Assembly (NCBI GenBank): GCA_030549175.1
Contig: JAUKUA010000003.1
Span: 2,604,001 to 2,668,000, forward strand
DNA length: 64,000 bases
Direction: 5' to 3'
Origin: Lasiosphaeris hirsuta
Taxonomy: Eukaryota > Ascomycota > Sordariomycetes > Sordariales > Lasiosphaeriaceae
Below, in pieces: positions 44,801-55,855 of this stretch (the first letter of the stretch is position 1; the number at the start of each line of letters is the position of its first letter). The position numbers were made by a program, and so were the translations under genes. Below the pieces are notes generated by a model that ran no database searches, was not told where the DNA came from, and saw only the letters and a program-made list of their open reading frames with translations.

Positions 44801-46564
44801 TTAATCGCTGTCATCCTTGTCGTCTGACTTGGACTTCTTGGACTTTTTCTCCTTCTTTTCCTTCTTGGCCCGCTTCCGCTCCGCCTTCTCCTCAGCCGTC
44901 TCGCTATTGTGCTTCTTCCGCTTCTTATCTGACTCGCCAACCTCCTCCAACTTGTCCCCGGCCTTCTCCGCCTCTTGAGCGATAGTAGCCGCAGGGACAG
45001 CCGGTGTCTGTGCTGGTGTAGGAGGAGCAGCATCGCCCGCGGGCGCGCCGAAATCCTTGTAGCCCTGAGTCCACTTGGCAGGTGTGGCCTCGTTTGTGCG
45101 CCCGAACTTGTCAAGCTTGCCGTCCGCCTTGAGCTTTTTCTTCTCAAGCGCAACAGGTCCCAACCCCCAGCGACGGGGGTAGAGGTCGCGCTCCATGATA
45201 CAACGCTTGACCTTGGCAACAACGCCGTGGTCACATGTGGACATCCTGTGTGCTATGATCAGCGAGGTTCTGTTCGTGAAATTGGGTTTGGGAAAAACAC
45301 ATACTCAACCGTGCTCATCTGCGCAATACCAATCGCAATTGCTTCACCCTTGGTCGTCATGAGGACAACCTCCTCGTGGGCTTCAATGCCAGCCTCATAT
45401 CTAAGCAGACCTGGCAGCATAAGCTTCGCACCGTAGCAAACGGCGTTGATAGCCGAATCCTTGACGACAACACGCTTATAGGTAACGAGCAGCGTCTCAA
45501 GGGGTTGGATAACCTTGCGCAAAAACGTCTCATCGCCACCGTTGTCGTATTGCCACTGGGCATCTAGCACATCGTGAAGAGTGACCAGGCTACCATTGGA
45601 CTCGGACATGACACCACTACGCACTCTGCGGAGCTCCTGCATGTGCGCGCCAACACCCAGTAGCAGTCCCAAATGGACGCAGAGAGTTCTGATGTAGGTA
45701 CCAGCTTCGCATGATACCCAGAAAACACCGAGATGGCGGTCGTTATCGAACTCAATCAGCTTGCTCTCGTGGATTGTCCGGATACGGAGTTGACGCTTGA
45801 CAGCCGAAATAAGAGGGGGCCTCTGGAAAAGGGCACCGGTGAGAGTCTCGAGAGCCTTGGCAAAGGTGGCCTCACCTCCCGGGATGGTGTCGTGGAGTCT
45901 GATAACACAGACGTACTCCTTGCCCGCTCCCTGCTGAGCCTTCACAAGTCTTGTGGCGCGGTCGATGCAGACGACTATTGGCATACTATTAGCCTTGGTG
46001 TTCAAAAATCAAGAGGGGAAACTTGAATCACGTACTCAGGCAGCCTGTGACCTTGGGATCCAGAGTACCGGAATGTCCAGTCTTCTCAACACTGCAAAAT
46101 TCAAATCAATTAGTACGAATAGCCACTACCAAAACGGCGAGACTTGAGGACTTGAACGCACCGAAGCATGCGCTTCATCCACGCAACAACCTCATGGGAT
46201 GAGGGGTTCGACGGCTTGTCCTATTTTTCTTTTTGTCAATCTCCCAGAGCTTTTTATTTCTACCCCGCCTAGCGCGGAACGCGATTTTCAAGGCATTGGA
46301 CAGCCAGCATCACTGCCATCTGCACGGGGAGGAGGAGCAAAGGAGAAAGCGTACGAGGTTGATCACACCGCTAGAAACATACGACTTGATGTCGCGCTTC
46401 AAGGGGGACGAGCCGTTGGGGATCGGGGTAAAGTGACCGGTGCGGACAAGGAGGTTGCTATAGTTCTTGAGAAGGAGAGGCCATGAGCTGGTGTCAAGAG
46501 CCGGCGTGGTGGCCTGCGGCTTGATCAAGTACTGATCCTCAACATCCATCTTGTCGTCGACCAT
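44801..46564 (-). CDS. CBF5: H/ACA snoRNP pseudouridine synthase (dyskerin/Cbf5)
   Basis: The catalytic subunit of box H/ACA ribonucleoproteins, converting uridine to pseudouridine in rRNA and snRNA in the nucleolus with Nop10, Nhp2 and Gar1. Exons are 46564-46355, 46220-46162, 46091-46036, 45974-45305 and 45245-44801, giving 479 residues, the usual fungal length. The dyskerin N-domain ([20 protein letters not shown]) is followed by the TruB domain, whose catalytic D101 lies in [16 protein letters not shown]. Further blocks are [38 protein letters not shown] and [18 protein letters not shown]. The PUA domain includes [14 protein letters not shown] and [16 protein letters not shown]. The C-terminus is a Lys/Glu/Asp-rich nucleolar tail ([16 protein letters not shown]). 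Intron phases and junction residues all fit. It sits between the two LPXTG-like paralogs with no functional link. Confidence 0.95.
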
Positions 46565-47632
46565 CTTAGCGGTTGCTGTCGTCTCGACTGTTGGCGAAAT
46601 GACACTATCGACAAAGCAGAAAAGTACAGGCTCGGCGAGCCAGGAAAGCCGTCGGGGGGACCGTTGCCGAGATGATTTTACGCCGTGATCGCGTGTCGCC
46701 GTTCAGTGGTTCTTGCCGAAGAATTTTTGGTCGAAGCTTTTGAACGAGAAGCTCCCAAATTTTTTTGACCAAAGAGGGCCCGTGTGGGGAAGCGACAGAA
46801 AAGTGCAGCCTCGCGACGCTAAGCCTATTATGAGCTGGGGCTCACGTGCAGCCCACGCCAAAGTCTGATCATAGCGCGTCATTTCGACTGCACCCACCAA
46901 AGAGGATACTCCCAGGTTCATGCCCAGCCGCGCAGCGTCTTACCGCCCAGAGCCCGCTCTGGGTTTCTAAACACGAATAAGAAAAAAGCGAGAGGCGACT
47001 TACAAACTCACAAAAATAATATTTAATAGATCTTAGAGTTCGCATTGACGATCTGGAGTCTCTCAAACAGTTAGAGTCACAAGTCTCGAGTCAGTGGCAT
47101 TGAGTGACCTTATGAGATACTTCATGAGAAGCTACAGACCTGAAGTGATAACAGATGACATTACCCCTCTGTACAGTAACGCTCCACTATCTCCTCCCCT
47201 CCGGCCACAAGTAGCTACTGGCAATGTAATGTACAATGCACATCACCATCCAGTGATATCAACCTTCACCCACCACTACTATATACCCGATCCTCTACCT
47301 TGCAGTATATATAAACATAGCTTCTCAGTCAAGGCACCTTTGACTCCCCCCACATAACCTTCTCCATCCCAGTCGGGGGCTGTAAATGCACCTCTCCCCA
47401 ACAGCGCTATGCGTGGGTAAACACGCCCCAGGTATCGTTCATCGCTCTTTACCAATTCCAAGAACTCCGGGTATAATTCCAATCGGAACAAGCCAAACCC
47501 AGTATTAAAAAGAAAAAACAAAGGAAGAAAAAAACAGAGATATAACGAAGAGTGAGGCGAAGAGAATGGAAAGCTTTCCATCTCGCGATTCTCGTCTAAA
47601 AAAAATACTAGGCGAGAGGACGTGGGCTAATC
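46565..47632. other. Spacer between CBF5 and LPXTG-like gene B
   Basis: About 1.07 kb; both neighbours are on the minus strand. The left part should be the CBF5 promoter, the right part the 3' UTR of paralog B. No recognisable gene is seen. Confidence 0.45.
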
Positions 47633-49351
47633 CTATAAGGCATTTCCATTCCTCATATCCCGCTCTGTAAGTCCCTGAATCCGGGCGCCTTTCCCACCTG
47701 ATGCCGTCGTGCCACCCGTCCCAGGCCTAGAGTTCTGCCTTCCGTACCCGGGGTGATGTAGCACAGGCGCCACAGGTTCGGCTGGTAGTTTTTGTTGATG
47801 GTGGTGATAACCGCTCGGCTCGCCGCTGTTACTCCCGTTGTACGGACTTTCCACCTCGTGCATTTCATAGACCTCGTCGCGATTCTTGCCTTTCCCCTCA
47901 ACGGCGTAGGGATTGTTACTAATGCTTGGATTTGAGCCCTTAGACCGCAGACTAGCCTCATCACCACCAAGGGCAAGCCCGATAGCGATCTCGTTCTGCC
48001 GCTTTTCGTGATGCATTTGCTGCTGATACAGCTTCTCTTGGGTCGGGCTGGGCCACTGTGTGAATGCATGTGCTGGAGAGCCATGTGCGGATGACCCGTA
48101 GGCCGGGGATTGGTCCTGCATTAGCTGATCGATTTGCTGTGGCGATAACGCCGGCCAGTTGACGCTGGATACAGCTCCAGGGCCGTCAGTGGCACTGACG
48201 GGACTATTATATTGGCTGTTGTAGGGGCTGAAGTAACGAGGCAAGGGTGTTGTTCGCTCCGTGGCTTCGGTGATGGCGCTGATGGGGCTCTCGTCCCAGT
48301 TGCGAAGCGGCTTTTGGCTAGCCGGGGTCTCGAGCATGTCGCCGCCACTCCCAAATCGTGATTTAGGATGTGGCCAGCCCGGACCTCCATGGCGCCTCTC
48401 GAGATCGCGCAAAAAAGCCCGCCGTCTCCTCTTTCCGTTGCATACGATGCAACAGCCGACAATGGCGAGGATGAAGGCTAGACCACCAAACGCAATGCCA
48501 ACACGGGCACCGAGGGATACCGGGCCGTAATCGGGGGACGGGACTGATGCGTATGTGGGTGTTGGGGCTGTAATCACAACCGGTATCGTCTCGAAGGGGT
48601 TGCCCTGTATTGAGATGGTGGAGTTGATGCCGGGCTTTTGCTGGCATCCTGCATCGAGCATGGTGACATAATTGCTTAGAAAGTAGCCGTCGGGCAACCT
48701 CACTAAGCATGTTGTGCATTTCTCGACGTTCTCAGGATCCCAGCCTCGGCAGTAATCGTAAGGACCGAGTGACTTGGTGTAGTTCCCGAATGACACCGCG
48801 TCCTTGAGCGGTTCGCATGCCATACTGAGGCGGTGTTAGCTGCGAAGGATTCCCATGTGCAGTGCTACGACCCGTGTCCAGGTGCCACAAAGCCTGTTAT
48901 GGACGGAACTTACCTTGTGAGGCATGGATTACTTCCAGCGTTGGTATTGCCTAGATCGCCCCACAGGCAAAATCCCAAGTTGAAGCGGAGGTTATCTAAG
49001 TTCATAATGTTAGTTTTGGCCCGATCTTGTGATGTGATGGAAGATGAGACGTGGTGAGTTTTTCTTGACATGTTCAGCCAGGGCAGACTTACAAAGTAAC
49101 CACTGTGTGTCTGTCTGGGTCCCTGATGAGTAGGTGCTCGTGGTTTCGCATTTGATGCAGTTCTCGAATACAATGCCTGCCGATTTCCCCGAGTATGAAG
49201 CTGCGTCGCAGACCATCTCATCCGGGCTTGTTGATCCAAGGACGTTACCGCAAGACGTGGAACACGGCGACCCAGGTGAGACTATCAGAGCCGCCACAAG
49301 GCGCGCCGAGATAGATGCCGCGACGGCGATTCGGGGAACTAAGATACGCAT
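47633..49351 (-). CDS. Cys-rich type I membrane protein, LPXTG-like family, paralog B
   Basis: Diverged paralog of the gene at 38609-40402. Exons are 49351-49093, 48995-48914 and 48824-47633, giving 510 residues. Signal peptide MRILVPRIAVAASISARLVA; the ectodomain keeps the same Cys scaffold (SPCSTSC, CIKC, QWLLYNLRFNLGFC, PCLTSMACEPL, YDYC, CTTC, NYVTMLDAGCQQKP). The membrane segment is about 219-242, followed by NGKRRRR. The tail is disordered and rich in Ser, Pro, Gln, Tyr and Gly, unlike that of paralog A. Intron 1 is at the identical place (phase 1 within the Tyr of LYNLR). Intron 2 differs: here it splits the Ser of TSMAC, in paralog A the Tyr of NYV. There is no LPxT motif before the membrane segment. 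Function unknown; a surface sensor or wall-linked protein is the best guess. Confidence 0.87.
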
Positions 49352-49773
49352 CTTGAATGCGTTGACGTTCTTGATATCTTTTTCCCTCGATGATATGCTG
49401 GCGCGTGCGCAGCGGTTGACCTAGCCCGTAGGCTCTCTCCTCTCTTGCTCTCTATGTACGCTTCTCGCGATCGGTGGGGGCTGTTGGTGATGGTGGGTGC
49501 GTGGGCTCACGGGGACGAAGCTACGAGATGCTTATCGCCAAGCGCACCTCCTGTACGGCATGACCATGGCTTCTTGGTGTCCAAATGGGTCGGATCGGGT
49601 GAAGGTTGTGAGATATACTCGGGGGAGTGTTCGCCCTCTTTGAACAAGTGGACGCTATCGAAGTATATGGGTAAGCGCGCGCACTTTGGAAACCGAAGCC
49701 GTCGGTGATGCTGCAGATAATTGCAGAAAACGAGGGCAGACTTGAGCAATGTGCAATGTGATAGTGATGAGAA

Positions 49774-49788
49774 GGGGGGGGGGGGGGG
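49774..49788. repeat. Poly-G run of 15 nt
   Basis: Pure G tract about 420 bp upstream of the paralog B start codon. Confidence 0.85.
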
Positions 49789-51158
49789 TGAGGTGGTAGC
49801 ATTAACACGGTAGGTAGCAAGGTCCCGTTTCTGCGATGGTGACCCAGGCCACCTACCTAGCTAATAAGCCAGCTAGTTACGGGCACCTTGGCAGGCGGGC
49901 TAACGAGCGAACATCACAGTGAGGAGTGTACGCAGCGGCTTACTTTGTATGGATTGAGGCGCAAATCAATCAATGATATCAATCGCATTTAGCTGGTCCA
50001 GCCCCGGGTGGCGGGCGGGGAGTCGTGTGGTTAGGTGAGTGGAAAAGGGAAGCTCGACGGGCTTTGTGGGTGTGAGGTTGCGTGCCCGTGTGATTGGGGT
50101 CTAACCGTACTGTGCAGGCGGCGCTGGGGATTTGCCAGAGTCGACGACGGCCAAGCCAAGAGATGGGCCTCTGCCCCCAATGACATCTCCGCAGTCAGCC
50201 CTCCGCGGCCACAGAGGGGCGGGATCATGCCGCCAAATGCGGCCAAATGGCACAGTGAGCCACTAGGCCCATGCATGTGCTCACCAGCATTGGCCACTCA
50301 GAGATCGCGAGCCTAGGCTCTCTGCAAGGGCTCCCATGCGTGCTTGCGACCTCAGCATGTATCTCGCCGTTTATTGGCTGTTTCTCTTTTACCGGTGCCC
50401 CACGTTTAGCCCAACTCGGCAATGGCCTGGCCTGTTTTCCAAGCAGCCGCAAGCACGACCTGAAGCTTGCCCGAGGAGCCCGGTTCAGCCATGTCGTCGC
50501 TGCTCTCACTGTGAGCAGCTCCCGCAGCAAATCAACCAGGCCCCCAACTCAACCACATTATGCGCCATCGCAACGTCCCGCTGCCCACCATTAGATGAAT
50601 GAAAGTGACTTGGCTGACAGACCTTCTGCTGGGTGACCTGGCTCCCTTGCCCGCTCCCCTGGTGGTCGCACGGCATCGTTCTGATGTCTCTATTGTCTCC
50701 CCGCCCTTGCGCTGGCAAATCCACCCATGCTCGGCTGTTCTGGCCCCCCCCGATCGCCCAGATGTCCAGATCCCACAAGATCCCGCTTTGCAAGTCATCG
50801 GCGAAGGATTCGAGTTGCAGAGAGCCGACAATTATGCCGCCATCCGCAGAAGCAAGGCACAGCGTCAGCATCGAATGGCAAAACGATCAGAGACAGAGGC
50901 TTGCTCGCTAGCTATTTCCGAATTACACTTGTGAGTGCGATACGCACTCGTGGTACAGATACTTCAGCACCCAACACCTTGCCCTCTGCGGAAAAAAAAA
51001 ACGGTCCACTCCGATTCCTTCCCATAATGATCAGGAGCGGCGGCAGGATAACCAAAACCTGGTCTGGCAGTTGCCAGTCCCGAGCAACTGGGACCCGGAC
51101 GCGCCGAGTGCTATCTATATGATTCAACAACACAGTGGTGTCATCTCGTTGCCAATTG

Positions 51159-51181
51159 CCCCCCCCCCCCCCCCCCCCCCC
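51159..51181. repeat. Poly-C run of 23 nt
   Basis: Pure C tract in gene-free DNA, 1.3 kb from the nearest coding end. Confidence 0.9.
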
Positions 51182-52463
51182 GACCGCGTAATCTCGTTGA
51201 CCGCATTCCGCGCGCGCCCGGATAATCTCCTCACGAGCAAACAACTACACCCTCTCCTACATTTCATGCAGCACCGGTTATCAAGGCACGGCTGTCGGTC
51301 GCCAGCCACCGACCGACCGGTCAAGGAGGCCATCACAGTAATTGCAAGACATAGGGCCTTGCATGATGGTGCAGTCGCAGTAATTAGCAGTCGTATGGCA
51401 GTTCTACTACTAAATTCTTCCCTGCCTTGGACCTCTCCTTAGCCCCTTTCCCTCTTTTCCGCCCCAAGTGGTTAATACCGACAGGGAACCAAACCACTCA
51501 CCGGCCCTCACGAACCGAAGCCTAGGCTCGACCTCCGTCAGTTCTAGTTAACCGTAGCGCCCACAACATCCCGTCGCCGGGGCGGGCGGCAAACCCCCAA
51601 CCCGCCGGCTTCTCTCCCCTTTCCATTTTCCCTTCGCCTACCCACCTCCCCGGTAGTTACACAGTCTGCGATCACGCAATCAAAACGGCACCCGGTCTAT
51701 TCGCCACCACGATGCCGACGTGGTACAGAATAACGCCTTCAATCCTGCTGGCAGACCTCGTGATAAATCATGACGACGTTTCATCTCGCTCTCCCCCACA
51801 CAGTCCAGCGCCTCCCTGGATGCGAGGTGCTTGGGTTGTTTCGTTTCGCCGCGCGCTTTCGGCAAGTGAGGATCAGGGCGGCAAGGCCAAAGAGTTGGCC
51901 GGCGCCAAACCAGCAGAAAAACAGTATGGCCTGATGGTCTGACGATTCTTCCTGGCATCCAACAGCTTCCATTAAAAGAAAGATGGCACCCCTTTCCTGC
52001 AGTCTTCGTCAACATACCGGAACAGCAGAAAATGGTGTCATCACGCAAACCAAAGCCACTCTATTTGCGAGTTTTCGCGTCCCGAGTCAATATCCATAGG
52101 GAAACACAAGGCACCGCTTCTCCCTACCGATATCACCCCCTTCGGCACAAGACTTCTAAATAAACGATCAAGACCAACCACGGCACAGCAAACCATACCT
52201 ATCAGACCTTGCATCAGACACGGCCGGCAAATTCACGTAAATATAAAAATGAGGTGTCTCATTATCTCCTATCACGGCACGGAAAATATTTGGTATAAGC
52301 ACCCAAACAAGTGCAGTCAGCCACCACGCTCCTAACCCCCAAAGCCTCCTTCCGCGAGAAAGGGGTGGTACATGCAAAAAGAAAAGGTCAAGTATTGTAG
52401 AAGAGAAAAAAATCAATCAGGCATCATTCCCTCAAAGAACAAAGGAGACACCTTGCAGAAATA

Positions 52464-55400
52464 TCACCACGTAATGTTCGGGCCTATTTGAGGCGCCCCC
52501 ATCAAGTCGTCTCGCGACTTCAGCGCCTGTGCTCCAAACGCATCCATCATGCTTGACTTGATTTCCGGACTGATCGAGCCCATAACGGAACTTCTAGGTA
52601 CCAAGATCATAGGCTCGGGCGTCGTCATCTCAAATTTAGGCGTCAGCGGACCCGGGCTGTTGTCGGCCTCGACCGAGCTGCTCGCCGAGAGCAAGTCTCC
52701 GCTGCCGTTGACGACGCTATTTCCGTTCGCGTTTAGCGCTCGTATCAGGGGCGGATTGGTGAACGGGAGGAGGGAGATGTCGTATCTGTTTCCCTTTCCT
52801 GACCCCGGTTGTGCTACTCGTTCTCGTCTTTCGCCGCCTTGCCCTTTGGCTGGGCCCCGGTGAATGATCTCGTTATCAGTATGAATATGGTCGTGTTCGC
52901 GATTATGTATGCCGGGGCGTGGTGAGTTGACGCCGTGGTGAGGACAGGATGGGGCGATCCTAGTAATGTTTGCTATGATCTCGTCGTCGCTGTCCTGCGA
53001 ATCCAGCCGGACGTTTCGTATCTCCTGTCCTCCGGCGGATATATCATAGGGCAGAGAAATTTCATATTTCGGCTGCTGCATAGAGGGTGTCCGTTTCTGG
53101 ACCGACCGTCGCCGTGACACCTGTGTTCGCGTCTCTCCAACCGAATTAGATCGTTCAACAGACGTCCCTCGCGCGCCTGGTTGTCGCCCACGGCTCACGT
53201 TTCGAGGTCTAGGGTCGGTGCTGCTAGCCCTCCTGTTATGCCCGGGTCTCTTGGATGTGGCCGTATCTTCGTAGTCTTCGATTTCGGACTCAGCACCGTC
53301 CGTATTAGAAATCGAGTGTCGTAGTAAGGACCGTGGACGGCGACCATCGTTTTGATCGGGGTATCCAGCCATGCTCGAACTTCGGAGCTTGTGTTGAGCC
53401 TCTTGAACACCAGGAAGAGACTTACTTCGGCCGTCACTCCCAACGAGCGAACTCCGACGTATGGCACTTGGTGGTTTGCCTCCTAACCTGTGTCCCATAC
53501 GGCTTGATGGCCGCGCAGTTCCAACCGGAGATAGATCGTAGGGATCCCGTCTGAAGACGCTAGGGCTGGCCGCGATTGGAATAGACTGGAAATAGTAATC
53601 CGGGTTGTCAAATATACTCGGGCTCGCAACGATTGGGATAGAGCCACGGGAAATGCTTGCCTCCCTCTCGCGGCTGACGGGGTCGGTAAGATGAAGCAGC
53701 TGCGAGCGACTTGTATTGCGGGAGACATTGAGCGACTTGGGTGAGCATGGTCGATCTGGGCAAGGACTCTGAGCTGGCGAATATGACCGAGGCACGTCGC
53801 TAAATGCCGATCCTGGACGCCGCTCCTCAACGGCTCTCAAGCCCTCCAAGACAATGGCCAAGTCACCCCAGTCGGCGGTCCGTGACGCCTTCGTGTCCTC
53901 ATCCTCGTCTTCATCTTCGTCTTGATTTCTCTTGCCCTCCCCCTCCTGTTCGTCTTCAGCTTCTGTCTCATGCTCTGTCTCATGCTCTGCTTCGGCATCT
54001 GTCTCTCGGCTTTCTCCTTTTTGCCTTGGCTGCCCCGACTCCTCGCCCTTCACATATTTCGTATCCTTCGCATCCGGAATATCCTTTTCGAAAATCAAGG
54101 CTTTAGGCGAGTCAGGAGAATAAACAGCGCGATATCTCCGCTCAACAGACCTCGAGGGGACCCGTTTCGATTCTTGCACAACTTCGCGTACCCGAGTCGG
54201 GGCAGCAACAGCACTCGTGGTGGCTCGAGGCTGTCTCCAAAAGAACGATTGATGTGCCCCAGCCCCTGGCGACATCATCGCAGACTGCGGTGCGCTGTCC
54301 GTATCGAAGGCTGTTATTGGCGTCATGGCCACCCGGCCGTTGAGGACGTGGGACTGCGACCCGCTCGGTTGATGCCAAGGGTGCGGGCTCGCCTTCTTGT
54401 GGAATCTCCATGGCGATGATGGGATGACAAGTTTAGGAAGGGCGCGCGTTTGGATCGGACTAGGGAGGTTCGTCCCATCCAGGCTCTCGAGGACGGTGTC
54501 CTGCATTATCGCCCCGTCAATTGAGGTTTGGCCGTTACTGAAAGACCGGACAGGGATTTGTAGTCGTATTGGCGACCTTGGAGATATGATGACTTCTTCC
54601 ATCTGCGGGGCAGCTGATGGCCACATGGGAGATGTAGGAGACACCGGCGAGAATATACCAAGGCCACCTTCATCCTCAGGCTCACCGAGGTCGATCAGCA
54701 ATTCGGTAGTCGAAGTCTGCGGCTTATGGCTGAAGGACGATTGTTCATGTGCCCCAACATCCGCGGCCGTTTCTTCGACGTAGGAATTTTCTGCCTCGAC
54801 GCCGTCGGCACTGGTCAGCTTGCTGATGGGTGGACTGCTCGTATCGACCACAAGAAGTTCCTTCACCCCACGCCCGAGGAGTCCATAGACAAACACCTCT
54901 CCCCCTCTGACACCGAGAACAGCGCTGGTTCCGGTGTACATGACATCGTCTTCGATGCCGGACCTATTGCAGAAGATGACGATGACCTCTTGCTCGCTTT
55001 CCGCCTTGATCAGTGGCTCAAGCCGCTGCACCCAGTACACGAGGGTCTCGAGATCTGGCTCTTGTGGTCTACGGCTGAAAATGCTTATATCCTGGTTGGT
55101 GTGCCATGCCATGGTCAGGATAACGACGTTGGCTTGTACCTCTAAAATGTGAAAACCGAACTCAAAGGTGTCCCACTTGGATTCAAACTTGTAAGGGCTG
55201 CATCAAGTCAGTGAACTTGATCAGGGTTAGCCACATAGGAAAAGCACAAACTTGATATCCATGCAGATTCCCAGGGCGACATTGCCCAGTCTCGGGAGGT
55301 TGCCCTCAAAGAAGCCCTCCCTGCCCTCCAGGGCCCAAGTCTCATCGGTGTGGTACAGGAATGACTTTCTGTAGTTGCCGATGGTCTCGCCATCTCCATT

Positions 55401-55855
55401 GACGATGAGGGCTGAGTTGTAATACTCGGGAGAAGCAGGCCATTTGGCAGTGATGTCAACCTTTTCGGGATAGCCCACAATAACAACACAGTCGTGCTTC
55501 AGGGCAGTGGTGCGGGCCCACAGGGAGCTGATACCGGAACCCGGAGGTTCTAAGTAGGCTGAGATGTGCTGCAGAGATGAATAGTTGTAACCTGCGGTAT
55601 GGTGTTACTCGGCAGCTCACAGCCACAAAATCGGAGAGAACGTGATGGGGGTGGCAGCAGAGGTGAGTGCTGAGATCGCCGGAGCCGAAGATACGATCAA
55701 ATATACATACCACTAAAGGCAAGTTCCGGGAGGACGAGCAAGTCAAGACCCTCGAGATCCTCGGCTTTTGCTCTGTTGAGGACGGCATCGGCGCGGTTGA
55801 GGTTGTTATCAACATCGCCAACCTGTGGGGCGAACTGCAAACAGGCGATCTTCAT
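52464..55855 (-). CDS. NTA1: Protein N-terminal amidase NTA1-like, paralog A, with 700+ residue disordered tail
   Basis: Nitrilase-superfamily branch 3 amidase. NTA1 deamidates N-terminal Asn and Gln so that proteins enter the Arg/N-degron pathway. Exons are 55855-55711, 55591-55252 and 55197-52464, giving 1072 residues. The catalytic triad is intact: E44 in LVLPELAFSG, K124 in NYRKSFLYHTDE and C158 in LGICMDIN. Substrate-domain blocks are GYPEKVDITAKWPASPEYYN, YKFESKWDTFEFGFHILEVQ and YWVQRLEPLIKAESEQEVIV, then FCNRSGIEDD and GRGVKELLVVDT. After about residue 320 comes a long low-complexity tail with an acidic run (DEDEDEDEDTK), Ser/Arg-rich stretches and two copies of an IPI(A/V)ASPS(V/I)F motif. 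Yeast Nta1 is about 457 residues, so the tail is an extension. A paralog lies 3.4 kb to the right on the same strand. Confidence 0.9.

Larger units (their letters stand above)
49352..52463. other. Spacer between LPXTG-like gene B and NTA1 paralog A
   Basis: 3.1 kb. The left part should hold the paralog B promoter and the right part the 3' UTR of NTA1-A. It contains a G15 run (49774-49788), a TACCTAGCTA-type word near 49848-49862 and a C23 run (51159-51181). No recognisable gene; the short ORFs are not family-like. Confidence 0.5.

Noticed and set aside
46221..46354. Possible snoRNA in CBF5 intron 1 (TGATGC resembling a C box; ACA near the 3' end)
   Set aside because: No matching CTGA D box and no convincing H/ACA two-hairpin layout in only 134 nt.
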